A DNA stretch of 64,000 nucleotides from a bacterium (GTDB lineage: Bacteria > Bdellovibrionota_G > JALEGL01), in assembly GCA_022763185.1 (NCBI GenBank), contig JALEGL010000006.1:248001-312000 (forward strand). Reading direction: 5' to 3'. A program made the translations under genes and the position numbers. The notes under the pieces are model-generated. The model saw nothing but the letters and a program-made list of their open reading frames with translations. It ran no database searches and had not been told where the DNA came from. This document shows positions 29,793 to 38,183 of this stretch, in pieces. The stretch's first letter is position 1. Every line of letters starts with the position of its first letter.

Positions 29793-29819
29793 ATTTGATT
29801 TTTGTTACATTAATCAAAT
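29793..29819 (+). promoter_or_regulatory. Palindromic operator candidate over the umuD-like start
   Basis: Perfect 8-bp arms ATTTGATT and AATCAAAT are separated by 11 bases, ending inside the ATG of the UmuD-like gene. The central TTGTTAC is not a clear match to known LexA boxes. The position would let a bound protein block transcription start or initiation. Confidence 0.42.
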
Positions 29820-30390
29820 GGATAAAGAAAAGTCTTCTCATCAGTCACAAAACAACACTTTAAGACCTGTTCCAAAACAGTGGGGTGGTAAACGTAAAGG
29901 TGCCGGTAGACCCGCTGGACAAGGACCTTATGGTGAAGCCACCAAGCCAGTACGTATTCCTGTGAGTATGGTTGAGCAAGTGCATCATTATGTTAAAATG
30001 AAGGGTTTTTCTTTGCCATTGTACAGTTGCACGGTGTCTGCCGGATTTCCATCACCAGCGGAAGATTATGTAGAAGGTATGTTAGATCTCAATGAACATT
30101 TGATTCAGCACCCCGCAGCTACTTTTTTTGTGCGTGTATCCGGAGACTCCATGATTGAAGCGGGCATTCATGAAGATGATTTATTGATCGTGGATAGAAG
30201 CATTGAAGCCAAGCATGGTAGAATTGTCATTGCTGTTTTAAACAATGAACTGACCGTTAAGCGTTTGCATCAAAAAAACAATGAGTTAAAGTTGATGCCT
30301 GAAAATAAAAAATACAAACCCATTGTTGTCCATGACCCAGAAAGTTTTATGATCTGGGGCGTGGTGACTAATGTGATTCACGCTTTATAA
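29818..30390 (+). CDS. UmuD-like S24 self-cleaving protein with extra N-terminal domain
   Basis: A 190-aa LexA/UmuD-family S24 peptidase-like protein. The cleavage site is Ala75-Gly76 in VSAGFPSP, the catalytic Ser111 lies in VSGDSM and Lys148 in LTVKRL. Classical UmuD has only about 24 residues before its cleavage site; here there are 75, with GGKRKGAGRPAGQ followed by TKPVRIPVSMVEQVHHYV, a basic, possibly DNA-binding or ribbon-helix-helix-like region. It precedes the Y-family polymerase by 19 bases. No clear ribosome site is seen, so a leaderless transcript is possible. Confidence 0.85.
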   Translation: MDKEKSSHQSQNNTLRPVPKQWGGKRKGAGRPAGQGPYGEATKPVRIPVSMVEQVHHYVKMKGFSLPLYSCTVSAGFPSPAEDYVEGMLDLNEHLIQHPAATFFVRVSGDSMIEAGIHEDDLLIVDRSIEAKHGRIVIAVLNNELTVKRLHQKNNELKLMPENKKYKPIVVHDPESFMIWGVVTNVIHAL

Positions 30391-30409
30391 AGTGGCATAA
30401 TTATCCATC

Positions 30410-31675
30410 ATGAATCAAAAACATATTGCCTTGGTGGATTGCAACAATTTTTATGCATCCTGTGAAAGGGTGTTTCAACCCCAATTTAGACATCGTCCCA
30501 TTGTTGTTTTATCCAATAATGATGGTTGTATTATAGCCCGTTCCAATGAAGCTAAAGCTTTGGATATTCCTATGGGAGCGCCCATCTTTAAACATAAACA
30601 GGTCATTCAAAAGCATAAAGTTAAACTGTTTTCAACAAACTTTGCTTTGTATGGCGACATGTCCAGACGGGTCATGCAATGTCTTAGTCAATGGGCAGAG
30701 CACATAGAAATTTATTCTATTGATGAAGCCTTTCTTTATTTCAAAGGTCTAAGTTCAGAGCAAGTATTCAAAGAGTGTTTGATGATAGAAAAAAAAGTCA
30801 GGCAATGGACGGGTATTCCAGTATCTATTGGCTTGGCACACAGCAAAACTTTGGCCAAAGCCGCCGCTGTTTTAGCGAAAAAAGAAAAAGATCAGCATGT
30901 TTTTGATTTGCGTCAGGATGCTTTGGTGGAAAAAGTTTTGCAATCTTTCGAGTTAGAAGATCTTTGGGGTTTATCACATAGAGGCGCAAGACATTGGCGT
31001 GCTTTAGGTTTGTATACGCCTTTGGATATTAAGCACAGTGAAGCAAGTTACATCAGAAGAAAAATGGGGATTGTGGGAGAACGTTTGGTCTATGAGCTCA
31101 ATGGTCATGCCGTCTTAGAGCGAGAAAAAAGGAGCGGTAAAAAAAATATCATGTCTTCACGGTCTTTTCCTAAAAAAGTAACAAAACTTATTGATTTGTA
31201 TAGAGCTATTTCCAATTATACATTTAGAGCTTGTCAAAAACTAAGAGAGCAAAATAGTTATGCGCAATCAGTTTACATTTTTATTAGAAGCTCAAGACAT
31301 TTGCACAATGATGAATACTATAAAAACGGCTGCTCGGTTGCGCTGCCTTCACCCTCACAAGATGTAAGTTTTATTTTAAATCAGATTAAGCCGGCTTTAA
31401 GAGCACTTTATAAACCCGGAGTGCGCTATCATAAGGCAGGCATTATCTTGATGGATTTGGTTAAAAAAAATGAAATTCAAAATAATATTTTTTGTAGCCA
31501 TGGACAAGCCAACAATGAAAAGACCATGCAAATTATAGATCAAATTAATCAAAAGGCTGGCAAAGATATTGTTTTTTTAGCAGCCCAAGGCAACCTCAAA
31601 CAAACCCCAAAAAACAACATTTATAAATCACCCAGTTATACGACGAACTGGAAAGAGCTGTTAAGAGTGAGATGA
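30410..31675 (+). CDS. umuC: Y-family DNA polymerase V catalytic subunit UmuC-like
   Basis: Translesion DNA polymerase, 421 aa, partner of the UmuD-like protein just upstream. The active-site motifs are ALVDCNNFYASCERVF, LSNNDGCIIARSNEAK and IYSIDEAFLYF, followed by PVSIGLAHSKTLAKAAA. The C-terminal little-finger and UmuC-type extension follow. It should make error-prone replication possible across DNA damage. The stop is followed by a palindromic repeat. There is no second gene of the SOS polymerase cassette (such as imuA or dnaE2) nearby. Confidence 0.93.
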   Translation: MNQKHIALVDCNNFYASCERVFQPQFRHRPIVVLSNNDGCIIARSNEAKALDIPMGAPIFKHKQVIQKHKVKLFSTNFALYGDMSRRVMQCLSQWAEHIEIYSIDEAFLYFKGLSSEQVFKECLMIEKKVRQWTGIPVSIGLAHSKTLAKAAAVLAKKEKDQHVFDLRQDALVEKVLQSFELEDLWGLSHRGARHWRALGLYTPLDIKHSEASYIRRKMGIVGERLVYELNGHAVLEREKRSGKKNIMSSRSFPKKVTKLIDLYRAISNYTFRACQKLREQNSYAQSVYIFIRSSRHLHNDEYYKNGCSVALPSPSQDVSFILNQIKPALRALYKPGVRYHKAGIILMDLVKKNEIQNNIFCSHGQANNEKTMQIIDQINQKAGKDIVFLAAQGNLKQTPKNNIYKSPSYTTNWKELLRVR

Positions 31676-31736
31676 GACTGGATTAGGGAATAAAGAACAC
31701 AAAGTCATTTTACATGAATTTGTGCGCAGGGGGAGA

Positions 31737-31786
31737 GGAAACAAAAACGACGTTTTTGTTTCAGAGGGGGAAGCAATTCCCCCTGA
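31737..31786. repeat. Double palindrome, probable relative of the dispersed repeat
   Basis: Two adjoining hairpins. The first has perfect 12-bp arms GAAACAAAAACG and CGTTTTTGTTTC around a single A (31738-31762). The second pairs AGGGGGAA with TTCCCCCT around GCAA. It lies between the converging umuC and DUF2007 genes and may end both transcripts. The CGTTTT, TTCAGAGGGGG and ATAAAGAAC words resemble copies 1 and 2, but the alignment is weak. Confidence 0.6.
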
Positions 31787-31806
31787 AGAAAGTAAAATAA
31801 AAAAGC

Positions 31807-32049
31807 TTAAGCTTGCGGGGTTTTTTCTTGATACATTTTAATATATTTTAAAGCTTGCTCTAAATCATAATCAGCAACAACAATTCTAATGGGGGCAAAA
31901 ATGTTTCCACCGGGGGAAAGATTGTTGCTTTGCTCATCAAATGTTTGGGCATCAATGCCATAGCTTTTAAGATAGGCAACAATTAATGTTGCTTCAGATA
32001 AATCACTGGTTCTATAAACTAACTTTAAAGGCACAATACAATATACCAT
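31807..32049 (-). CDS. DUF2007-family small protein
   Basis: An 80-aa protein with the DUF2007 signature: LVYRTSDLSEATLIVAYLKSYGIDAQ, then FAPIRIVVADYDLEQALKYI. The fold resembles GlnB-type ferredoxin-like domains, and the family is annotated as putative signal-transducing, though no function has been shown. The protein has no signal peptide. The start is the first Met; a later alternative is not obvious. Confidence 0.8.
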   Translation of the reverse strand: MVYCIVPLKLVYRTSDLSEATLIVAYLKSYGIDAQTFDEQSNNLSPGGNIFAPIRIVVADYDLEQALKYIKMYQEKTPQA

Positions 32050-32147
32050 GGTATTGCTTTTTCTTCATAATGCTTGTTTAAATAATATTTTTAAATGCTG
32101 AGAAAGCAGATCTTGCACAGAAAATAGGAAAGTATATAGTATTGCCC

Positions 32148-32594
32148 ATGTTAGACATCCATGTAGAATTAGTAACAAAAATTTCAATCAGTGTTTTATG
32201 TGGTACAATTTTTGGTATTGAAAGACAGTTGCGCGGTAAGCCCGTAGGGATAAGAACCAGTATTTTAATTGTTATTGGCACGTGTTTATTTATTCACTTA
32301 TCTTCGCAAATTGAAGGTATTGCTACAGACTATTCCAGAGTGTTGGGACAGGTTGTTACAGGGATAGGTTTTTTAGGAGCGGGTGTTATTTTAACCAAGG
32401 ATGGACTGGTGTTAGGTATGACCTCTGCTGCCGTGATTTGGGTACTGGCAGCAGTGGGAGCAGCCATTGGTTTTGAACAATATACATCTGCAATCATTAT
32501 CACTGTGTGTTGTGTAACGGTGTTGGTTCTGACGCGCTTCTTAGAAGGACGGTTTAAAGACCTTTTGCGTGGCGTCCATGAAGATGAAGAGTAA
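32148..32594 (+). CDS. MgtC/SapB-family membrane protein
   Basis: A 148-aa inner-membrane protein with about four hydrophobic segments. The family markers are LCGTIFGIERQLRGKPVGIRTS near the N-terminus and GIGFLGAGVILTKDGLVLGMT in the middle, then AAVIWVLAAVGAAIGF. MgtC proteins act in magnesium homeostasis and F-ATPase control in pathogens; the free-living role is not clear. ATG 32148 fits the family start; TTG at 32142 is in frame and nearer to AGGAAAG. Its stop abuts the stop of the hydrolase gene. Confidence 0.85.
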   Translation: MLDIHVELVTKISISVLCGTIFGIERQLRGKPVGIRTSILIVIGTCLFIHLSSQIEGIATDYSRVLGQVVTGIGFLGAGVILTKDGLVLGMTSAAVIWVLAAVGAAIGFEQYTSAIIITVCCVTVLVLTRFLEGRFKDLLRGVHEDEE

Positions 32595-33470
32595 TTATTT
32601 TTTTTCTACTTCAGAAATAAACTTGTCGATATAATTTAAAACATCTTTAGGTTTTTCAGTTAAGACAGCATGCGCTGCGCCTTTAATGGTTTTGTATTGA
32701 GCGTTTTTAATCATCTTGGTGTATTTTTGAGAGGTTTGGGGTCTTGCTTCATCATATTGACCGCACATGAGCAAACATGGCACGGTAATTTTTTTTAAAG
32801 CTTTAGTCTGGTTGTAGTTTTTAAGTGTTCCTGTTGGAAAAAATTCGGACTCTCCCCACATGTATTGATAAATATTTTTACCGTTAATATTTTGACTTTT
32901 TTTAGGATTGAGCATTTGGGATAATTTTTTTTCATTACGTAAAACATGGCGTTTATAATATTCATGCATGGCTTGTTTATAAACAGTAGAATCAGTTGCA
33001 CCAATTTCATGACAATAGCGAATAATTTTTTGCTGTTTCTGCGGTAGTTTTTTGATTAAAATTTGTGCATCTTTTTTCCAGTCTTTGCCGGAAAAAAGAG
33101 GCGATTGAAAAATAAGGGAAGCAACGCCATTATTTTTGTAACGCAAGTAATACTCTAAAGCCAGAGTTGTACCCCAAGATCCGCCATACAAGTGAAACTG
33201 ATTTAGACCCCATGCTTGGATTAAAGTATGGAGTTCTTGAGTAAAAGTATCAATGGTCCAATGTTTTTGTTGAGTCACTGAACTCTTGCCGCCACCAATT
33301 TGATCATAAATATAGACTTTTCTGTTTTTGGATAATTTTAATAATGCAAGTCTTCCGCTATGCGTACTACCCGGACCACCATGCAAACCAATAAGAGGAA
33401 GCGTTGAAGAATTTTGAGGACCTTTAGAAATATAAAATGTTTTTCCAAGCTTGTGTTGAATATAAGGCAT
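32595..33470 (-). CDS. Alpha/beta hydrolase, proline iminopeptidase-like
   Basis: A 291-aa alpha/beta hydrolase. It has the prolyl-aminopeptidase oxyanion motif IGLHGGPGSTHSG, the YDQIGGGKSS element and the nucleophile elbow LYGGSWGTTLALEYY. The Asp and His of the triad are in MCGQYDEARPQ and KGAAHAVL. The family splits N-terminal proline from peptides, but close relatives act on other substrates. I chose the ATG at 33470 because AGAGA lies upstream; an in-frame ATG at 33494 adds eight residues but has no ribosome site. Confidence 0.82.
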   Translation of the reverse strand: MPYIQHKLGKTFYISKGPQNSSTLPLIGLHGGPGSTHSGRLALLKLSKNRKVYIYDQIGGGKSSVTQQKHWTIDTFTQELHTLIQAWGLNQFHLYGGSWGTTLALEYYLRYKNNGVASLIFQSPLFSGKDWKKDAQILIKKLPQKQQKIIRYCHEIGATDSTVYKQAMHEYYKRHVLRNEKKLSQMLNPKKSQNINGKNIYQYMWGESEFFPTGTLKNYNQTKALKKITVPCLLMCGQYDEARPQTSQKYTKMIKNAQYKTIKGAAHAVLTEKPKDVLNYIDKFISEVEKK

Positions 33471-33549
33471 GTTTGTCTCTATACAATGAATCAAAAAAAT
33501 AGTTTAGTTTTTTGCTGCATACCGTCGATGTGTTTGTTAACATCAAAAG

Positions 33550-33771
33550 ATGAGAAAAAATACTGCAGGGTTTTCTGTTATTGGTTTATTATTTGTATTA
33601 GTCATCATTGCCTTTTTAAGTTACCAATATTTTCAGCCTTCTCGTCCATCAAAAGCGAACTAACAGACAGCACCAAAAACACAAGATCAACTGAATCAGT
33701 TTAAACAGAAGCTTGATCAACAATCAAAAAGCCAACAAAATAATAAAGACAAGTCTTGGGAAAATTTATGA
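33550..33771 (+). pseudogene. Pilin-like small gene split by an in-frame stop
   Basis: A 37-codon frame, MRKNTAGFSVIGLLFVLVIIAF and onward, looks like a prepilin N-terminus: short basic leader, G-F junction and a hydrophobic helix. It ends at TAA (33661-33663). The same frame then continues for 35 more sense codons (QTAPKTQDQLNQFKQKLD and onward), a coherent hydrophilic tail, to a TGA at 33769. One C to T change in CAA would explain the split. The glutamate usual at position 5 of the mature pilin is a glycine here, so a pilin-like anchor is also possible. The unbroken product would be about 73 aa. Confidence 0.5.
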
Positions 33772-33821
33772 TTAAAAACCCTACTTGAATCTAGTCTATA
33801 GCTTATGTTAAAGCTTGATGC

Positions 33822-34688
33822 ATGGAAATGAGACAAAGCAAACAGCTTGGCAAAATTACTATAGTATTAATCTTTTTTTTGCTTGCATCAGCAAGTGCGC
33901 AATCTATCCAATATACATGTAAAAGGTTTCATCGCCCTTCAAGTAGCCGTTTAGAGAAACGGCAAAATGTAGAGCGTAATGTGTGTAGACATTATCAAGA
34001 AAGTATTAACTTGCTTAACTATATGTTGGGCGCAAGTAATGATGAAAACAATCTACCTAATTATTATAAGGGTATAGGGTTAAGAGTAAATAGAATTGAG
34101 CTTAATGGAAAATATCAAATTGTTTTTGAAGGAGATGATAGCAATGGAGTTTTTATTAAAGCTGAACATAATTTTATCATTTCAAGCCCATTCACCAAAG
34201 AGTATTTAAGTCTAATTGAAGAAGATCCGTCTAATATGAATAAAACCGCAGCAATAGTTTATAATTATATAGAGCCTTATTATTTTTTAAAAATGATGGA
34301 AGAAGATCTTGATGCTCAACAGTTATGGTTAGATTTAAATAAAATAGGTGTTGAGGTTTTAGTAGATATAAGCTCTTTTTCTAGATCTTTAGGTTTAGAT
34401 TTAAGATCACCACAGGCGGCGAATGACTTTTTAGTCTTAAAAGAAGTGTTCAAGGAAATTAAAAATAGCTTGGACAATATGGAAGGCTCTTTTCACTTTT
34501 CAAGAATAAAAATTGGCTTTGATACTATAAGTTGTCAGAATCAATATGTAGAGTCTTATCAGTACAAACAACTGTGTCTCAATCTACATGATTTGTTTTG
34601 GACCATCTATCCTGAAAACCGTGCAGAAAAAATTGAGAGTTTTATTCAAGCCGAAAACAATTATTTTAAAAGAATTTTTGGTTATTAA
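33822..34688 (+). CDS. Secreted protein of unknown function, 288 aa
   Basis: I do not recognise the family. The N-terminus is basic, then a hydrophobic stretch ITIVLIFFLLASASAQ ends in a likely signal-peptidase site, so the protein is exported. The mature part is mixed alpha-helical with four cysteines, two near the N-terminus (TCKRF, NVCRHY) and two near the C-terminus (ISCQNQ, QLCLN), which could form disulphides. It has the ATG at 33822 or 33828. It follows the split pilin-like gene by 50 bases. Confidence 0.7.
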   Translation: MEMRQSKQLGKITIVLIFFLLASASAQSIQYTCKRFHRPSSSRLEKRQNVERNVCRHYQESINLLNYMLGASNDENNLPNYYKGIGLRVNRIELNGKYQIVFEGDDSNGVFIKAEHNFIISSPFTKEYLSLIEEDPSNMNKTAAIVYNYIEPYYFLKMMEEDLDAQQLWLDLNKIGVEVLVDISSFSRSLGLDLRSPQAANDFLVLKEVFKEIKNSLDNMEGSFHFSRIKIGFDTISCQNQYVESYQYKQLCLNLHDLFWTIYPENRAEKIESFIQAENNYFKRIFGY

Positions 34689-34792
34689 GCCGATATTCTA
34701 TAACAGCATTTTTTTTAAAACTGAGTATAAATGATTTATTGTTTTCAATGAAGTTTATTTTTTAAGAAAAGTCGTGTTAGTTTAATTAAGAC

Positions 34793-36268
34793 ATGAATTT
34801 TAATCTTGTTTCAAATTATGAAAAACTACCGCATGTGTTTTACTCAAAAGTCAAACCGGAACAGGTAAGTAAACCCACTTTGCAAGTACTTAATGAACAG
34901 CTCTTGCTTGATTTAAATATTTTTTCAGATGTATTACAAATTGAGGCATCGCAACCTAATCTGACAAAGATATTAAGTGGACAGCATCTTCTTAAGCAAG
35001 GGTCTTATATATCTATGGCTTATGCAGGTCATCAATTTGGTTATCCTGGTATGCTGGGAGATGGTCGTGCTATTCTTATAGGCGAACAGGTTGTTGATCA
35101 GGGTTCGTATTATGATATTCAGTTGAAAGGTTCAGGTCAAACACCCTATTCACGGGCAGGGGATGGTAAAGCAGCGCTTGCTCCAATGTTAAGAGAGTAT
35201 TTAATTAGCGAGGCCATGCATGCTTTGGGCATACCCACCAGCAGAAGTTTGGCCGTGGTTACAACCGGAGAAGATGTTTTCAGAGAGACTGTTCTACCGG
35301 GTGCTATTTTAACCCGAGTAGCACAAAGTCATATACGAGTGGGAACCTTTGAATTTGCCTACCTTCAAAACGATCCTGAAGTTTTACAAGCTTTATTAAA
35401 GCACAGTGTAGAACGACATTTTCCTGAATTAGTAGATTCAAAAAATTTAGCCCTGGTTTTTTTGCAGGCGGTGATGAACAAGCAATTAAACCTTATGCTT
35501 GAGTGGATGCGTGTAGGTTTTGTTCATGGAGTTATGAATACAGATAATATGACGATTTCTGGGGAAAGTATTGATTATGGTCCATGTGCATTTATGGATG
35601 CCTTTCATATGGATACCGTATTTAGCTCTATTGATCAGGGTAGGCGATATGCCTTTGGTCAACAACCCAATATTGCACAATGGAACTTAAGTGTTTTAGC
35701 ACAGTGCTTGTCTCCCTTATTGGCAAAAGACAGTCAAGAGGCTTACAACATTGCCAAAGAGCAGATTGAACATTTTTTACCCAGTTTTGAAAAAAAATGG
35801 TTATCGATGATGAAGAGAAAATTGGGTTTATACAGTGAGCATAAAGATGATTTGCACTTGATGAAAGACTTATTGACTTGGATGCAAAAAAATAAAGTAG
35901 ATTATACTTATACGTTTTATTGTTTAATGCAAAACAGCTTACCCAGCAGTGAGCATGCATGCGATAAAGTTTATGAGCATCCAGAGTTTAAACGTTGGTA
36001 TCAAGGCTGGAAACAACGGCTAACATTAGAACAGTATTCAGAAGCAGAAGCTTTAAAAAGTATGCAAAGCTACAACCCTACAATTATCCCTAGAAACTAT
36101 AAAGTTGAAGAAGCCTTGCTAAAGGCACAAAATGAAAATGATTATTCTTTATTTAAAGCTATGCTAGAGCATTTATCCAAGCCTTATGAAGAGCAAAATA
36201 ATTGTGAGTATTTAACACGGCCACCCAAACCTAATGATCAGGATTATGTCACCTATTGTGGAACATAA
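34793..36268 (+). CDS. selO: SelO-family protein adenylyltransferase (YdiU)
   Basis: A 491-aa SelO pseudokinase, which transfers AMP from ATP to Ser, Thr or Tyr of target proteins rather than phosphate. Motifs in order: YAGHQFGYPGMLGDGRAIL, the ATP region LKGSGQTPYSRAGDGKAALAP, and the metal-binding HGVMNTDNMTISGESIDYGP with its acidic residues. The C-terminus ends TYCGT; the Cys occupies the position that is selenocysteine in some animal SelO proteins. It stands alone upstream of the deoxyhypusine-synthase-like gene. Confidence 0.92.
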   Translation: MNFNLVSNYEKLPHVFYSKVKPEQVSKPTLQVLNEQLLLDLNIFSDVLQIEASQPNLTKILSGQHLLKQGSYISMAYAGHQFGYPGMLGDGRAILIGEQVVDQGSYYDIQLKGSGQTPYSRAGDGKAALAPMLREYLISEAMHALGIPTSRSLAVVTTGEDVFRETVLPGAILTRVAQSHIRVGTFEFAYLQNDPEVLQALLKHSVERHFPELVDSKNLALVFLQAVMNKQLNLMLEWMRVGFVHGVMNTDNMTISGESIDYGPCAFMDAFHMDTVFSSIDQGRRYAFGQQPNIAQWNLSVLAQCLSPLLAKDSQEAYNIAKEQIEHFLPSFEKKWLSMMKRKLGLYSEHKDDLHLMKDLLTWMQKNKVDYTYTFYCLMQNSLPSSEHACDKVYEHPEFKRWYQGWKQRLTLEQYSEAEALKSMQSYNPTIIPRNYKVEEALLKAQNENDYSLFKAMLEHLSKPYEEQNNCEYLTRPPKPNDQDYVTYCGT

Positions 36269-36341
36269 GGGCTTGATTGAGTGACGTATTATTTTACTTA
36301 TTTTAAGAGCATATTTTTAAATTTAGGGATATACACGTCAA

Positions 36342-37316
36342 ATGAGAACAAGACCCGTTACAGAATTTATTCAACAGCATTTTAAACATTTTAATGCTGC
36401 AGCCTTGGTTGATGCAGCTCAAGGCTATCAAAATCATTTAAGCAATAATGGCAAGATGATGGTGACTTTGGCTGGAGCCATGAGTACGGCAGAAATAGGC
36501 ATGTCTCTGGCAGAGATGATCCGGCAAGACAAGGTTGCTTTTATTTCTTGTACTGGGGCAAATTTAGAAGAAGACTTGATGAATTTGGTTGCTCATACGC
36601 ATTACAGAAGAGTGCCCAATTATAGAGATTTATCGGGGCAAGATGAAAAGAAATTGTTTGATCAAGGGCTTAATAGGGTAACCGATACTTGTATCCCAGA
36701 AGAGGAAGCTTTTAGGCGTTTACAAAAACATATTTTTAACGTTTGGCAGGAAGCTGAGTCAAAAGGGGAACGTTTTTTTCCCCATGAATACATGTATCAA
36801 GTTTTACTCAATGGAGAGTTAGAGCAGTACTATGAGATTGATCCCAAGAACTCATGGATGTTGGCGGCGGCAGAAAAAAATCTCCGTATGGTGGTTCCCG
36901 GTTGGGAAGACTCTACCATGGGCAATATTTTTGCCTCCTATGTCATTAAAAATGAGTTGAAAGCATCAACCATAAAGTCAGGCATTGAATACATGGTTGA
37001 TTTGGCGGACTGGTATTTAAAAAATAAAGAGGGTGCAGGTGTTGGTTTCTTTCAAATTGGTGGGGGAATTGCTGGAGATTTTCCCATATGTGTGGTGCCC
37101 ATGTTGTTTCAAGATAATGAAATGGATGACATTCCATTTTGGAGTTATTTTTGTCAAATTTCAGATTCTACCACAAGCTATGGATCTTATTCTGGTGCAG
37201 TACCCAATGAAAAAATTACTTGGGGAAAGTTGGATATTGATACACCCAAGTTTGTCATTGAAAGTGATGCCACCATTGTAGCACCATTGATCTTTGCTTA
37301 TTTATTGGGCTGGTAA
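36342..37316 (+). CDS. Deoxyhypusine synthase-like protein
   Basis: A 324-aa protein of the deoxyhypusine synthase family, which in eukaryotes and archaea joins a spermidine-derived aminobutyl group to a lysine of eIF5A. The NAD-binding part shows TLAGAMSTAEIG and FISCTGANLEED. The lysine corresponding to the catalytic Lys329 of the human enzyme lies in EKITWGKLDID (Lys296). Bacteria have EF-P, not eIF5A, and related bacterial proteins may act as homospermidine synthase-like enzymes, so the substrate is open. A YgjP-like gene follows. Confidence 0.85.
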   Translation: MRTRPVTEFIQQHFKHFNAAALVDAAQGYQNHLSNNGKMMVTLAGAMSTAEIGMSLAEMIRQDKVAFISCTGANLEEDLMNLVAHTHYRRVPNYRDLSGQDEKKLFDQGLNRVTDTCIPEEEAFRRLQKHIFNVWQEAESKGERFFPHEYMYQVLLNGELEQYYEIDPKNSWMLAAAEKNLRMVVPGWEDSTMGNIFASYVIKNELKASTIKSGIEYMVDLADWYLKNKEGAGVGFFQIGGGIAGDFPICVVPMLFQDNEMDDIPFWSYFCQISDSTTSYGSYSGAVPNEKITWGKLDIDTPKFVIESDATIVAPLIFAYLLGW

Positions 37317-37351
37317 ATTGCTCTAGCATGGGCTAGAACAATTTAAATAAA

Positions 37352-38092
37352 ATGTTTGAACAATTAGAGTTAAATTTTTTTGCAAAACATCAAGCCAAGG
37401 GTTTAGAACTGCCACAGGCTTTCGATTATGTTCTAATTCGTAAAAAAAGGAAAACGGTATCTTTGCATGTCTTACCGGATCAAACAGTGGAGGTCAGAGC
37501 GCCGTTAAAAATGTCTCGAGCATTCATTGATCAGTTTGTTGCTAGACATCAGCAATGGATAGAGCAAAGAAAAATACAGCTAGCCAAGCATGCCTATTTG
37601 TATACGAGTCAAATTGAAAGTGGTCAGGAAATTCCTATACTTGGAAAAAACTACGTTTTACTGGTGGTTCCTGCAAAACAAACCAAAATAAAACTTAGTG
37701 GACAACAGCTTATTTTTTATTGCTCACAGCGAGTTGAGGAAAAAAACCAAAGAACTTATTTTGATAAAACCTTATTAGAACTATCCAAGGCTATGTTTGA
37801 GCCTTATTTGCAAAACTGTTTTACTCACTTTAAAAACCATTATGATACGACTTATCCACAATGGAATATTAAAAATATGAAGCGGCAATGGGGCAATTAC
37901 AGTAAAAAAAAGCATAAGGTTACTTTAAATTTAAAACTACTGCACTTGCCTGAGATCTGTTTAAAAAGCGTCATTTATCATGAGTTATGCCACATACAGT
38001 ATTTTAGTCATGGTCAATGTTTTTATCAGTTGCTAGATAAAGTGATGCCAAACTGGAGAGACGCAGATCAGTATCTTAAAAATTTGAGTTAA
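37352..38092 (+). CDS. YgjP-like M48-type metallopeptidase (DUF45)
   Basis: A 246-aa zinc metallopeptidase-like protein. The metal-binding motif is HELCH at His210/Glu211/His214 in VIYHELCHIQYFSHG, the YgjP/DUF45 family form of HExxH. The N-terminal YVLIRKKRKTVSLHVLPDQTVEVRAP and central KRQWGNYSKKKHKVTLNLKL are the family signature. Function is not established, although E. coli YgjP has been linked to nucleotide hydrolysis. No membrane or export signal is seen. Confidence 0.88.
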   Translation: MFEQLELNFFAKHQAKGLELPQAFDYVLIRKKRKTVSLHVLPDQTVEVRAPLKMSRAFIDQFVARHQQWIEQRKIQLAKHAYLYTSQIESGQEIPILGKNYVLLVVPAKQTKIKLSGQQLIFYCSQRVEEKNQRTYFDKTLLELSKAMFEPYLQNCFTHFKNHYDTTYPQWNIKNMKRQWGNYSKKKHKVTLNLKLLHLPEICLKSVIYHELCHIQYFSHGQCFYQLLDKVMPNWRDADQYLKNLS

Positions 38093-38183
38093 AAGTGGAT
38101 CGCATCAAATACTTGGCTAAATAATTAGGCTGTGCAATGATCTCCCTGCAGAAAAATAAAATCCCCAATTTAAGGAGTTAAAT

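Noticed and set aside
36230-36268. Selenocysteine in SelO
   Set aside because: The relevant codon near the C-terminus is an ordinary Cys codon and no in-frame TGA or SECIS element is needed.
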